A stretch of 64,000 nt of DNA from Maribacter antarcticus DSM 21422 (GTDB taxonomy: Bacteria; Bacteroidota; Bacteroidia; Flavobacteriales; Flavobacteriaceae): contig NZ_JHZC01000004.1 of NCBI RefSeq assembly GCF_000621125.1, positions 372,001-436,000 on the forward strand, read 5' to 3'. The position numbers were made by a program, and so were the translations under genes. Shown here in pieces: positions 52,290 to 61,086 of this stretch. Within the stretch, counting starts at the first letter, position 1. Each line of letters starts with the position of its first letter. The notes below the pieces were generated by a model. That model did not search any database. It saw nothing but the letters and a program-made list of their open reading frames with translations, and was not told where the DNA came from.

Positions 52290-52784
52290 ATGAAAAACCA
52301 AATTTTTCTTTACCTGTTTCTTTTTGCCGCATTGGTATGTATGTATCTTTTTGTGAGTAGTGGTAATATGGCGAAGGCCAATATGGCATCTATTGTTAAA
52401 TTGAAGGAAGAAGTAAGCACACTGGAAGGTTCTTTGCAGCAATCTGAGTTAAATCTTTTGGAAATGCAGTATTTTTCCTTAGAAAACAATGACGACGCGC
52501 TAGCGTATTACGAGCATTTAAAATTAGAAAATCCCACACGGTACATATCCGATAAATTGTTGGAGACAAATGAAACCAAGGGGGATAATCCACTTATCCC
52601 TTATGAAGGCATGGAGAATGACTTTAAGATTAATAAAATTGAAATCTTAAACCATAAATGGATATTAGCCGATTTTTCCGACGGAAAGCACTGGGGCGAG
52701 CTCCTTATCGCATATGAACTTAAGGATGATATGGATGTAGATTTTAAGCTAATAAATCATTTGCTGTATACTAGGAGCAATTAG
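52290..52784 (+). CDS. Membrane-anchored protein with short coiled coil, unknown
   Basis: 164 residues: an N-terminal membrane helix (residues about 5-24), a coiled-coil-like stretch (about 30-62, rich in Leu, Glu, Ser) and a C-terminal domain ending with HWGELLIAYELKDD and NHLLYTRSN. The layout is conserved in Flavobacteriaceae; function not known. Its last 4 bases overlap the convergent esterase. Confidence 0.78.
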   Translation: MKNQIFLYLFLFAALVCMYLFVSSGNMAKANMASIVKLKEEVSTLEGSLQQSELNLLEMQYFSLENNDDALAYYEHLKLENPTRYISDKLLETNETKGDNPLIPYEGMENDFKINKIEILNHKWILADFSDGKHWGELLIAYELKDDMDVDFKLINHLLYTRSN

Positions 52785-53440
52785 ATTTTATTTACCAACC
52801 ATTTCTTTAAGGAGTAGAAATTTTGTGGTGCAACGCCATGGCCTACTGGAAATTCCTCGAACACATGATTAATTTTTAGTTTTTTAAGAAGTTCCGGTGC
52901 TCTTTGTGCCCATTCTAAGGGGATCACTTGATCTACTTTCCCGTGGGAAGCGTATATGTTAAGGTTGGCGTAGTTTCCTGTCTCATAACCAGCTACCAAT
53001 ATGCTTTCATTTATATATCCGCTAAGGGCAATAACGTTTTTAATTTTATCGGGGTAGGAGAGGGCAACGGCATAACTTAATATGGTGCCTTGGCTAAAAC
53101 CCAATAAGGAAACGGAATCTATATCTAGATGATAATTGGCACAGGCTTCTTCTATAAAGTGTGTAATTTTATCTCTGGATGCTGTCGCCTCGGTGTCATC
53201 GCTCCATTTTCCTTTTTCGGCATCAAAATTAATGGCATACCATGCATAGCCATAAGGTTCTAAGGGATAAGGTGCCCGAACGGAAATAATACAAAGTTCT
53301 TCAGGTAATTCCGCTGCGAAAGAAAAGAGGTCATCCTCATTACTTCCATAACCATGCAGCATAAACAACACGGGGGCTTTTTTATCTGTTAGCGAAGAAG
53401 GTCTAATAATATGTTGTAAAGAAAGTGGAGCTGTAGTCAT
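52781..53440 (-). CDS. Carboxylesterase/phospholipase-type alpha/beta hydrolase (YpfH-like)
   Basis: 219 residues, no signal peptide. Oxyanion region LFMLHGYGSNEDD (residues about 25-37), nucleophile elbow GFSQG with Ser116, acid in HGKVDQVIP, and His in PVGHGVAP near the end. This group hydrolyses short carboxylic esters. It is the last gene of the minus-strand run with the DUF4870-like, dihydroorotase-like and BatA genes; spacing to the DUF4870-like stop is 4 bases. Confidence 0.92.
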   Translation of the reverse strand: MTTAPLSLQHIIRPSSLTDKKAPVLFMLHGYGSNEDDLFSFAAELPEELCIISVRAPYPLEPYGYAWYAINFDAEKGKWSDDTEATASRDKITHFIEEACANYHLDIDSVSLLGFSQGTILSYAVALSYPDKIKNVIALSGYINESILVAGYETGNYANLNIYASHGKVDQVIPLEWAQRAPELLKKLKINHVFEEFPVGHGVAPQNFYSLKKWLVNKI

Positions 53441-53444
53441 GTAT

Positions 53445-53774
53445 CTAAGGAATAAAAGTAAACCATTTTTGAAAATAAGGGCCTAAAACAGGTACAGACT
53501 GTTCTTTGTTGCTAAGGGCACCCATAAAACCGTAGAACCAGAGTACAAGGTAAAAAATATAAAGGCCATAAAAAGCATATACATTACCCCATTGGTTATT
53601 TAAAAGACCAAATCCAATAAATATTACATGTAAGCCAAAAGCTTGTCTGGTATGGAATCGGGCAAACCTATGTTTAGGTTCTGCATTCATGCTAAGTGCA
53701 ATCAAAGAACCTAAAATGGTGATATAGGCAACAATTGCAATCATTTTTCCAGGTACGGTTTCATTTTTATCCAT
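53445..53774 (-). CDS. Tic20/DUF4870-like membrane protein
   Basis: 109 residues with about three membrane helices. The hallmark RFARFHTRQAFGLHV after the first helix matches the fvrfHaRQAl box of DUF4870/Tic20-like proteins. Function unknown in bacteria. Between the dihydroorotase-like gene (3-base gap) and the esterase. Confidence 0.85.
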   Translation of the reverse strand: MDKNETVPGKMIAIVAYITILGSLIALSMNAEPKHRFARFHTRQAFGLHVIFIGFGLLNNQWGNVYAFYGLYIFYLVLWFYGFMGALSNKEQSVPVLGPYFQKWFTFIP

Positions 53775-53777
53775 TCA

Positions 53778-55037
53778 TTAATCGTTTAGCACCAATTGGT
53801 TATTGGCTATAGTACCTATTACTTTTCCCATAAGCATTTTGCCTAAAAACATGCTATTTTTAGAGGAGCTTACAATAGTTGAGGTTGAGAATTGATACGC
53901 AGTCACTGGTTCAAAAAGGGTTAATGACGCCGCTTTACCTTCTTGAAGTTGCGGTGTTTCCATACCAAAAGTTTCCCTTCCTTTGGTTAAAAGTTCAATG
54001 GCTGCTTCTATGTCAATTACAGTAAGTAACGCTCCAAATGCACTTTCAAGTCCAATAGTTCCGTATGTGGCATTATCAAATTCAACTTGTTTCAATTCTA
54101 TGTTTAATGGTGTATGGTCGGAGGTTACAAAATCGATAGTACCGTTTTTAATACCCTTGATTAATTCCTTGCTATCCTCTTTGGTTCTCAGCGGAGGAAG
54201 TGTTTTAAAATTAGTATCAAACTCCCGTAGGTTGGTATCGTTAAAGATTAAATTATGAATAGCAACGCTACAGGTTAGCTTCAGGCCTTTCTTTTTTGCA
54301 GCTGCAATAAGGTTCACCGAATTCTTAGTGCTAATAGTGGGTATATGTAATTTACCTCCGGTATATTCTAAAATAAAAAGGTCACGAGCAACTTGAAGTT
54401 CTTCTGCAAGTGCAGGAATTCCCTTTAATCCCAGTTGGGTACTTTCCTCCCCTTCATTAACGACTCCCTTACCTGCGATTTTGGTATCCAAAGGAAACGA
54501 ACAAACGGTAGCATTAAAACCTTGAGCGTATTGCAAAGCTATTTTTAAAAGATTTGGATTGGAAACCGCATGTTTATAATCATAAAACCCTACTGCACCG
54601 GAGTTTTTCATATCGTACAGTTCAGCCAAGCATTTACTTTCTCCCTTAACGGTGAGGTTGCCCAAGGGGTGCAACCCTGTAAGATGATTTTTGGCTGCGT
54701 TCTTTAAAAACACAATATCAGAACTGCTGTCAGGCACGGGATAGCTACTTGGGTTTAATACCACATCTGTGAATCCGCTTTTTGCAGCACAAAGGAGTCC
54801 GTTGGTGATTGTTTCTCGTTCCTCATACCCTGGTTCGCCAAAGCTAACCCCCGTATCAAACCAACCTATGCTAACATGTAAGTTCTTATATGCAACTACC
54901 TTGGTTTTTGGAGGTGGTGCAATGGTAATAGCAATTTTTTCTATTATCCCTTTGTTGATTAGGATATCCCTCTTCTTTAAATGTAGCTCGGTGTTGTTCG
55001 AGTTTATTATTTTGGCGGATTTTAAGAGTATTTTCAT
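53778..55037 (-). CDS. Dihydroorotase-like protein without metal-site histidines
   Basis: 419 residues of the amidohydrolase/PyrC fold. The sequence at the first metal site reads HVSIGWFDTGVSFGEPGYEER, where active enzymes have D-x-H-x-H. Later positions keep some ligands (KLHIPTIST, VAIHNLIF, SDHTP), but the carbamylated Lys region is altered (GFYDYKHA). It is probably a structural homologue similar to non-catalytic PyrC' proteins that partner aspartate transcarbamoylase. The open frame is intact, so this is conserved divergence. It is 28 bases from the BatA gene. Confidence 0.85.
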   Translation of the reverse strand: MKILLKSAKIINSNNTELHLKKRDILINKGIIEKIAITIAPPPKTKVVAYKNLHVSIGWFDTGVSFGEPGYEERETITNGLLCAAKSGFTDVVLNPSSYPVPDSSSDIVFLKNAAKNHLTGLHPLGNLTVKGESKCLAELYDMKNSGAVGFYDYKHAVSNPNLLKIALQYAQGFNATVCSFPLDTKIAGKGVVNEGEESTQLGLKGIPALAEELQVARDLFILEYTGGKLHIPTISTKNSVNLIAAAKKKGLKLTCSVAIHNLIFNDTNLREFDTNFKTLPPLRTKEDSKELIKGIKNGTIDFVTSDHTPLNIELKQVEFDNATYGTIGLESAFGALLTVIDIEAAIELLTKGRETFGMETPQLQEGKAASLTLFEPVTAYQFSTSTIVSSSKNSMFLGKMLMGKVIGTIANNQLVLND

Positions 55038-55065
55038 TTGCCTTATAGGTTGTTTACAAACTATT

Positions 55066-56988
55066 TTATTTCAATAATCTTTGGAGTACGGTTTCTAAGA
55101 AAACAAATAGCAATGCTAAAATAGCGAACCATTTCCAAAACTCGTTTATACTGTTTGTCTTTTGGGCTTTTTCAAAAAAGCTCGGAACGGTTTCATAGAC
55201 ACGATTCGTCGGTATATTTTTTAGGCTTAAGTAGGACAATATGCTCTCGGCTCTGTTGTAGTTGAAGCTTATGTTTTTTAGTAGTACACCATTATTCTCT
55301 ATTTTGAATGTTCCATCTGTGGTAGGATTCTCCATAAAGGTTAGGGCTACCTTTTTTGGCAGTAAGCGTTGCTGCGGAATAAACACTTCCGTTCCTTTAA
55401 CCAAGGTTAGAATGTTATCTTTGGATAGAGATATGGGAATCTCAACGGTAATAGGCTCGCCCAAGATATTATACAGCTGTGGTAACTTTAAACTGTTTAC
55501 GCCCATATTGTAAAATGTGGGCACTATTAAAGGAGAACTCTTAAAGTTTGAATTATCCTGTGATAAACTGGCAGTAAAAAAATAGGCATTTTCTATACCT
55601 ATCAAAAATGGAGCGTTGTTCTGTAATCCCAATACAGTTGGGTTTGTTGTCCTTATTGAGAAGTAGCTATTTACTTTTGGATATTGAAAATTAGCTACTC
55701 TTTTTTCAAAGACATTTTTGTATATCGGATGGTCAAATATTACATTGGCAACGGCAATTTCCTGATTTATTTTAGTGGTGTACCGTGTGTTAAAATACGC
55801 TGTAGCAAGCTGGTTGTAGCTTTCAATATCAATATTCGGAGCTGGAATTAAGATGATATTACCTCCGTTTTCGGTGTAGGATTTTATCGCCGTGGTAAGG
55901 CCTGTGGGAATCGTTTCCAATTCGTTGAGCACAATAAGGTTATAATTTGCTACGGTGGCGTAGTTCAGTTGTGCTAAACTACTCGTTGAAAACGAAAACT
56001 CCGGATTCGTAAATATTTTGGAGAGATAGCTTACATCCGAAGCACCAATGGCAAGCACTTTCAGTTTTTCAGGCGTATTTATATTAAAGTAGAATTGGTT
56101 ATCGTAGGAGAGACCGTTATCTGACAGTACCACCTTGCCTATAATAGACGTGTTTGAGTCGATAGAAAAACGAACAGATGCCTTTTGGTTTTGGTTGAAT
56201 TTAGCAGCTGTCTTTGCAATTAGTTTATCCCCATTGTATAATGATATGGCGGTGGTTTCCAAGGGATAACTGGAAGAAAGATTGGCGGTAAGTTCTGAAT
56301 TATCGGTATCTATTGTGCTTAGATAAATAGAATCTATAGCGACGTTGGTTGGGGAGAGTAAAGGCTGTTGTACATAGTGAATGTTTGCTTCTAAAAGACT
56401 GTCGGTTGGGATTGGCCCCATACGGGTCTGGAAATCGGAAATTAGGATGGTGTTCTTACTGGTACCAGTTTTGTTTTTAAAATACGTTTCTGCTGCCAGA
56501 ATAATTTCCTTAATAGTCAATTGGTTAGCGCTAATATGCAGTTGAAGCAGTTCGTTTTTAATTTCGGGTATCGCTACATTGGTAAACACTTTGTCGTTGG
56601 TAAATAAAGTGAAGCGTTCTTCTTGCGGTACGTTTTTAATAAAATCCTGTACCATACTTTGCAGGAGTGTGCCACTTTGTGTCTTGGCTTGCATACTAAA
56701 GGAATTGTCCAGATAAAATATGTTCTCCTTCTCCTGTAATGCAATGGCATCTGCTTTAAAAGGTTGAGCAAAAGCTATTACTAGCGCTGCAATAAGACCT
56801 AACCTAGTAAAGAGGAGCAACCATTTTTTAATAGAACTGCTCTTTCTGGATTCTGAAACTACTTTTTTAAGCAGTTTTACGTTGGTAAAGGGTGTTTTCT
56901 TAAACCTTCTAAGCTGAAAAAGATGAATAATAATTGGAATGACTAGAAGTAGTAGTGCCCAAAGAAGTTCTGGATATTTAAACTGCAT
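55066..56988 (-). CDS. BatA-domain membrane protein with vWA-like region
   Basis: 640 residues. The N-terminal BatA segment MQFKYPELLWALLLLVIPI is followed by a second helix (about 55-77), then a vWA-like domain with a MIDAS-like DNSFS at 94-98. A long extracytoplasmic region follows and a final helix is at about 620-637. Bat/aerotolerance proteins belong to a conserved Bacteroidota operon, but here the usual MoxR/BatB/BatD genes are absent. First gene of the four-gene minus-strand operon. Confidence 0.92.
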   Translation of the reverse strand: MQFKYPELLWALLLLVIPIIIHLFQLRRFKKTPFTNVKLLKKVVSESRKSSSIKKWLLLFTRLGLIAALVIAFAQPFKADAIALQEKENIFYLDNSFSMQAKTQSGTLLQSMVQDFIKNVPQEERFTLFTNDKVFTNVAIPEIKNELLQLHISANQLTIKEIILAAETYFKNKTGTSKNTILISDFQTRMGPIPTDSLLEANIHYVQQPLLSPTNVAIDSIYLSTIDTDNSELTANLSSSYPLETTAISLYNGDKLIAKTAAKFNQNQKASVRFSIDSNTSIIGKVVLSDNGLSYDNQFYFNINTPEKLKVLAIGASDVSYLSKIFTNPEFSFSTSSLAQLNYATVANYNLIVLNELETIPTGLTTAIKSYTENGGNIILIPAPNIDIESYNQLATAYFNTRYTTKINQEIAVANVIFDHPIYKNVFEKRVANFQYPKVNSYFSIRTTNPTVLGLQNNAPFLIGIENAYFFTASLSQDNSNFKSSPLIVPTFYNMGVNSLKLPQLYNILGEPITVEIPISLSKDNILTLVKGTEVFIPQQRLLPKKVALTFMENPTTDGTFKIENNGVLLKNISFNYNRAESILSYLSLKNIPTNRVYETVPSFFEKAQKTNSINEFWKWFAILALLFVFLETVLQRLLK

Positions 56989-57088
56989 TCCTGTTTTTGC
57001 TTATGCAAAGATACCTATTTTGAAGGTACCAGCTTTCGCCTTGACTAGTAAATATTTTGTCATTAATAAAATGGAGGGGCGCAGTTTT

Positions 57089-58096
57089 TTAACAGAAAAA
57101 AAAGTAATCTATCGCAGCTACTTTTCCTAGCGTACACAAGTAGTTACGTATTTTTTGTTGTTCATATTCATTAGCCACGGTAATGATGCTTTGAAAATTG
57201 ATTAGGTTTTCCAACTCTTGATATGGCTGCATGATAGTGCTGTAAATTTCCTTGCCTATTTTATTGTGGTTATCACAAACCCAAGTAAAATCTATATTTT
57301 CCTTTTGGAGTATTTGGGCGATTTGCTTCCCTTTTTTACCCGCTCCCCAGAGGCTCAATGGTCTTTCCGTTTCCCGATTGAGTTTCAAAAAGTAATGTAG
57401 TTTAATATCCAAAAAATAGTTTTGGGCATAATGTGCGCTGGTGCGGGAGGTGCGGGAATCGTAATCGCGCCATAAAAGAAGCACCTTGTTACAAGGAATA
57501 ATTTTTAGACCTGAAGCATAAAACCTAAAAGTAAGGTCATAATCTTCAGGGTAGCGTTCGGAATCAAAAGCACCACAGGCATCAAAATCGGTTTTATGAA
57601 CCATCCAACAAGGGGAGGGCACCACGCATTCTTTATATAATTCGGAGAAATTACTGCCTTTAGCGGTTAAACCGTTTAGCCAGTTTGCATAGCGCTCATA
57701 CCCATTACTAATGCCATGCTCAGCAAAGTAAGTAACCTGTCCAACGGATAAAAAGCCCATTCCACATTGAATCAAATCCTTAGTCATCTGTATAATTCGT
57801 ATAGGAGTCATGATATCATCGGAATCCATTCTGGTGATTAGGCTACCCTTACTTTTAACATAGGCTGTTCTTAAAGCCTGTATAATTCCGTTTCCATGGT
57901 TGGGATAAGTTTTTATTCGTGTATCCTTCTTGGTGTAAAGCGTAACAATTTCTAAGCTATTGTCAGTAGAATTGTCGTCTATGGCTATAACTTCCCAATT
58001 GGTATATGTTTGGTCCATAATGGAATCTAAACATTCCTTTAGGTATGCCGATGTGTTTTTATAGGGAATAAGAATGCTGACTAATGGCTGGCTCAT
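57089..58096 (-). CDS. Family 2 glycosyltransferase with extra C-terminal domain
   Basis: 335 residues. The GT2 domain (residues 1 to about 215) shows SILIPYKNTSAYLKECLDS, IAIDDNSTDNS (nucleotide-binding Asp) and RMDSDD (DxD-type metal site). Residues about 240-335 look like a second Rossmann-type unit: LWGAGKKGKQIAQILQ is a glycine-rich nucleotide-binding loop. Such tails occur in some cell-surface glycan transferases. Target sugar unknown. The 411 bases to the right hold A+T-rich sequence and the likely tRNA promoter only. Confidence 0.9.
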   Translation of the reverse strand: MSQPLVSILIPYKNTSAYLKECLDSIMDQTYTNWEVIAIDDNSTDNSLEIVTLYTKKDTRIKTYPNHGNGIIQALRTAYVKSKGSLITRMDSDDIMTPIRIIQMTKDLIQCGMGFLSVGQVTYFAEHGISNGYERYANWLNGLTAKGSNFSELYKECVVPSPCWMVHKTDFDACGAFDSERYPEDYDLTFRFYASGLKIIPCNKVLLLWRDYDSRTSRTSAHYAQNYFLDIKLHYFLKLNRETERPLSLWGAGKKGKQIAQILQKENIDFTWVCDNHNKIGKEIYSTIMQPYQELENLINFQSIITVANEYEQQKIRNYLCTLGKVAAIDYFFFC

Positions 58097-58465
58097 TATA
58101 AACGCGATGCATATGAAAAAGCAAACTACTATGGATTGTAGAAGTATCCAATCTTTAGGGTTGTTTATTTAATTAAATTGATAGTTAGTAAGTTTTAAAT
58201 TCTTTTTTAATATTCTTAAACAAAAATGATTTGAACTGAGTTAATATCCGGAACCTTTAATTTGTTTGGTATTGATCAACAACTGAAAACACCTAAGTCT
58301 TTTAGTATCGATTGTAATTTGCATTTAGGTATAATTTAGTTTTACATGGAATATGAATTTATATCGACGAATAGGTTCGGTCGTACTACTTTAACTAAGG
58401 ACTATTGATTAAATTAATTTTAAATTAAATTAATGAAAAGGTTATAATAGGTAGAAAAAGCTTTC

Positions 58466-58473
58466 TATATTTG
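58466..58473 (+). promoter_or_regulatory. -7 element for the tRNA-Ser gene
   Basis: TATATTTG matches TAnnTTTG, 34 bases before the tRNA 5' end. Confidence 0.5.
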
Positions 58474-58507
58474 CACCCGCATTCAGATAATAGCTGATGA
58501 GACACTT

Positions 58508-58592
58508 GGAGAAATGGCAGAGTGGTCGAATGCACTAGTCTTGAAAACTAGCGAGGGTCACACCTCCGGGGGTTCGAATCCCTCTTTCTCCG
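58508..58592 (+). tRNA. tRNA-Ser (UGA)
   Basis: Acceptor stem GGAGAAA pairs with TTTCTCC; discriminator G58592. The anticodon loop CTTGAAA is held by CTAGT/ACTAG, with anticodon TGA at 58542-58544. A long variable arm follows (GAGGGTCACACCTC), typical of serine tRNAs, and the T loop contains GGTTCGAATCC. CCA is not encoded. This tRNA 3' end is the likely attachment site of the decayed element to the right. Confidence 0.95.
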
Positions 58593-58615
58593 CTTAGGAA
58601 TTACCAAATTCCGCT

Positions 58616-58650
58616 AAAAGCCCGTAAACAATATGTTTTCGGGCTTTTTT
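58616..58650 (+). terminator. Terminator after tRNA-Ser
   Basis: Stem AAAGCCCG / CGGGCTTT extended by TAAAC/GTTTT and followed by six T. Confidence 0.85.
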
Positions 58651-58660
58651 GATTATTACA

Positions 58661-58690
58661 AAAACCATCTAAAACTATCTAAAACCATCC
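58661..58690. repeat. Three tandem 10-base repeats
   Basis: AAAACCATCT, AAAACTATCT and AAAACCATCC lie head to tail with no spacer, one helical turn per unit. Their place between the tRNA and the integrase stump suggests integrase arm-binding sites. Confidence 0.8.
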
Positions 58691-58704
58691 AATACCAAAT
58701 GATT

Positions 58705-58841
58705 CGGTGCGTGATTTGGTGCGTAAATTTTCAAACTAAAATACGCAACGAATTAACTGTTAAATACTGACATACAATTACTTATAGGTTATTCGTGTTC
58801 TTGTATTTTGTATCTTTAATTGGAACAAAAACTACGCACCG
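58705..58841. repeat. Two direct CGGTGCGT-type boxes and one inverted copy
   Basis: CGGTGCGT at 58705-58712, TGGTGCGT at 58717-58724 (13 bases apart by the shared core) and the inverted ACGCACCG at 58834-58841, which abuts the integrase ATG. They may bind integrase or a regulator of it. Confidence 0.65.
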
Positions 58842-58988
58842 ATGCAAAATAGATTCTCAGTTCTTTTTTATCCTAGAGGTAACGACATAGACAAAAGTGG
58901 GCATGCACCTATTTATCTAAGAATTACAGTAGATGGAAACCCTGGTTCTATCATACGCAAAGGGGTATCCGCGCGTATCCAAGGTTAG
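58842..58988 (+). pseudogene. Truncated tyrosine recombinase (integrase), N-terminal arm domain only
   Basis: From ATG 58842, MQNRFSVLFYPRGNDIDKSG and HAPIYLRITVDG match the arm-type DNA-binding domain that begins Bacteroidota site-specific integrases (about 45 of roughly 400 residues). The frame stops at TAG 58986-58988 after GVSARIQG and the core-binding and catalytic domains (Arg...His-x-x-Arg...Tyr) are absent. It starts about 250 bases from the tRNA-Ser 3' end, the usual place of an integrase in a tRNA-targeted element. Confidence 0.85.
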
Positions 58989-59138
58989 AATGCGGTCATG
59001 TATCTCTAAGGCCCGTTGTACTAATTCTTCTTCAGTTTCAGTTTTTGTAACTGTTGTTGGGGTCGGTTTTTCTTTACAATTGTAAAGAAAAACTACAGTT
59101 AAAAGAAAAAAGGTTACTATTCTTAATAACTTCTTCAT
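58975..59138 (-). pseudogene. Truncated M19 membrane dipeptidase lipoprotein
   Basis: From ATG 59138, a lipoprotein signal (MKKLLRIVTFFLLTVVFLY then NC, Cys near residue 21) leads to a Thr/Glu linker and ALEIHDRILTLDT, the very start of an M19 renal-dipeptidase domain (normally followed by H-x-D). Beyond the Asp-Thr codons the sequence is antisense to the integrase stump. Only about 55 codons survive of a roughly 400-residue enzyme. Confidence 0.75.
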
Positions 59139-59261
59139 GGTATTAGTTTGTTATTAAAATGATACTAAACAGATGGTAGTTACTAAATTTCAGAGCGTTC
59201 CCTAGAGGAGAATACACCTATCGGAATAAGCACGGTAACTATTGTATATTGATAAAAATGA

Positions 59262-60077
59262 TTATTCTGATAGCGTCACAGTTCTGCTCACTTTGTTAAA
59301 AGGTCCGGGAATATAGTCTCCTTTAGCGTCTATTAAGGCCAAATCTATCGATACCTCTCCCATAGGCAAGCCCTTAATGATTTGTGGTGCCCATTCGGTT
59401 ATGATAAACTCTTGACCATTAATAGTAGCACGTACCTTATTACCTTCTTCGGAAAGTGTGGTGTTAAGTACAAAGAAATCTAATAAGAGATTTTCTGTAT
59501 CCTTTCCTTTATAGGTTCCCTTTGGGCGACTATAGATTAAAGTAGGTGCCGATATGTCCATTCCTACGGTATCCTCTGGGTTAGTACCGACACTAAGTTT
59601 TTTAACGACGACCGAGTTTGGGTTCTTTACGGACTCATGGTAGGACCGGCTCAAGAAAGCAACCAAGTGGTGTACACCTTCGGGTAGTTCTTTTTTAAAA
59701 TCGGGTTCGTAGTGCGCCGAATAAGGTTGATTGTTCAGAATAAAATGAATGTGTTGCCCTTTACCGGAGTTTGCTAGTGCCTCTGTATTGGGTCCTGTTG
59801 TTTGTGCACCCAGTTCATAATTGTCCACGGTAAAGGAAAAATCCGTTTCTCCGCCCCCTTTTATTTCTCCGCTTGCTGGTTGTTTCATTCCCAAAGCAGC
59901 ATTTAAATAGGCAGGGGAACCCTCCAACTTTTCTAAGGTAATGGATGGTGCCTTTGACGTTTCCATGACCTCTTCCACTTGGGTTTCGGTTTGGGTGGTT
60001 GCGTTTTTTTTCTGGTCTTTACAACCAATGATTCCTACTGCCATTGCTAGGTAAATTGTGCTTTTCAATGTTCTCAT
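59262..60077 (-). CDS. Lipoprotein of unknown function
   Basis: 271 residues from the start at 60077, chosen because MRTLKSTIYLAMAVGIIGCKD is a lipoprotein signal (Cys19); a longer frame from 60182 would overlap the upstream gene without reason. After a Thr/Glu linker the body includes GQHIHFILNNQPYSAHYEPDF and ELPEGVHHLVAFLSRSYHES, a His-rich block like DUF4399-type exported proteins and possibly metal binding. Last gene of a three-gene minus-strand operon. Confidence 0.75.
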   Translation of the reverse strand: MRTLKSTIYLAMAVGIIGCKDQKKNATTQTETQVEEVMETSKAPSITLEKLEGSPAYLNAALGMKQPASGEIKGGGETDFSFTVDNYELGAQTTGPNTEALANSGKGQHIHFILNNQPYSAHYEPDFKKELPEGVHHLVAFLSRSYHESVKNPNSVVVKKLSVGTNPEDTVGMDISAPTLIYSRPKGTYKGKDTENLLLDFFVLNTTLSEEGNKVRATINGQEFIITEWAPQIIKGLPMGEVSIDLALIDAKGDYIPGPFNKVSRTVTLSE

Positions 60078-60114
60078 TTTTCGAGTTTTAAAATTAATAT
60101 TTGATTTAAGAATG

Positions 60115-61059
60115 CTATTCATAGGTATTTGCGAAAGTCCATACGGATTGATGGCCAGAATTGATAATGACCAAATCTCCAAATGCCTTCACACTTTCAT
60201 CCGCTCGATTCAAGGTGCAAAGCAGTTTGTGAATATGGCTTTGCTCTTGTTCTGGATGTAACATCAGCTTGATGTCGATATCTCCGCTGCGTACCGTAAG
60301 GGTATCACCTACCTTTTTTAACAAGGGGCAGCCCAAATGACGCATTTCCTGTGCAATACGATTATAATCAGCTTGATTACAGGCCAATTCGATGCTAGAA
60401 ATCCCTTTAAAGAGCTTTTCCGGTGCATATGTTTTCTTTAAAAATAGGTCTCTAGCATAGTTTTCATGTTCTGAACCATGCAGACTTGTCAGGAATTCTG
60501 GATTGTAAAATGCGTACCAACTTTGCATATTGGTTTTCGGTCCTTTTGTATAAAATGCTTTGAACCAAACGTCCTCTGTTGCTGCTAAGGGTTGCACAAT
60601 GGTTTCTGAAAAAGCTAAATAAGGAGTGTCTTCCTTTTTAAGTTTGGGCGCTATACTATCATTAAATGATTCTTTATGGTGGGTTAGGCAAAAACCAATA
60701 CCACTTTTACCTTTGGCTGCTCCGTAGGCATTATCAGGCCCTAGAATTTCGACGTAGTGATGATGTCCTCTTAAATAGCTTGTGGTCGTATTTTCAGTTA
60801 TGGGATGAAAATTTGGCAAACCCTCATCGATTGCCGCATAAGATTCCATCCATTGAGATGCTTTTAAAAATTGGGAATAAGAAATACTATCCAGCGTTAT
60901 ATACAAATGATTGAACAATATATCTGATGTTTCTTGTTCGAATAGCATATCAATCTTCTGGTAATCAATAGTAGGGGTAGGGGATTCGCCAGTATTTTGT
61001 TTGCATGACAACAAGACTAGTTGCAGAATACATAAGAGATAAAGGATTGTGGTTTTCAT
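60115..61059 (-). CDS. DUF5829-like lipoprotein
   Basis: 314 residues with a lipoprotein signal (VLLSC, Cys19). FNHLYITLDSISYSQFLKAS opens the body, followed by YLRGHHHYVEILGP, a SGIGFCLTHHKES segment and a late SIELACNQ. This order (start strand, His-rich GHHHYVE, GIGF) resembles DUF5829 and distantly the glyoxalase/VOC fold. Role unknown. Second in the operon; gaps are 27 bases upstream and 37 bases to the next start. Confidence 0.68.
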   Translation of the reverse strand: MKTTILYLLCILQLVLLSCKQNTGESPTPTIDYQKIDMLFEQETSDILFNHLYITLDSISYSQFLKASQWMESYAAIDEGLPNFHPITENTTTSYLRGHHHYVEILGPDNAYGAAKGKSGIGFCLTHHKESFNDSIAPKLKKEDTPYLAFSETIVQPLAATEDVWFKAFYTKGPKTNMQSWYAFYNPEFLTSLHGSEHENYARDLFLKKTYAPEKLFKGISSIELACNQADYNRIAQEMRHLGCPLLKKVGDTLTVRSGDIDIKLMLHPEQEQSHIHKLLCTLNRADESVKAFGDLVIINSGHQSVWTFANTYE

Positions 61060-61086
61060 TAGTTTATATCGTTTAATACATAGCGT

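Noticed and set aside
58573-58592. Second copy of the tRNA-Ser 3' end as an attachment site
   Set aside because: I looked for the T-loop/acceptor sequence elsewhere in 58600-64000 and did not see one; it may lie beyond the window.
60078-60182. Longer N-terminus for the lipoprotein at 59262
   Set aside because: It overlaps the DUF5829-like coding end and lacks a signal; the Met at 60077 begins a lipoprotein signal peptide.
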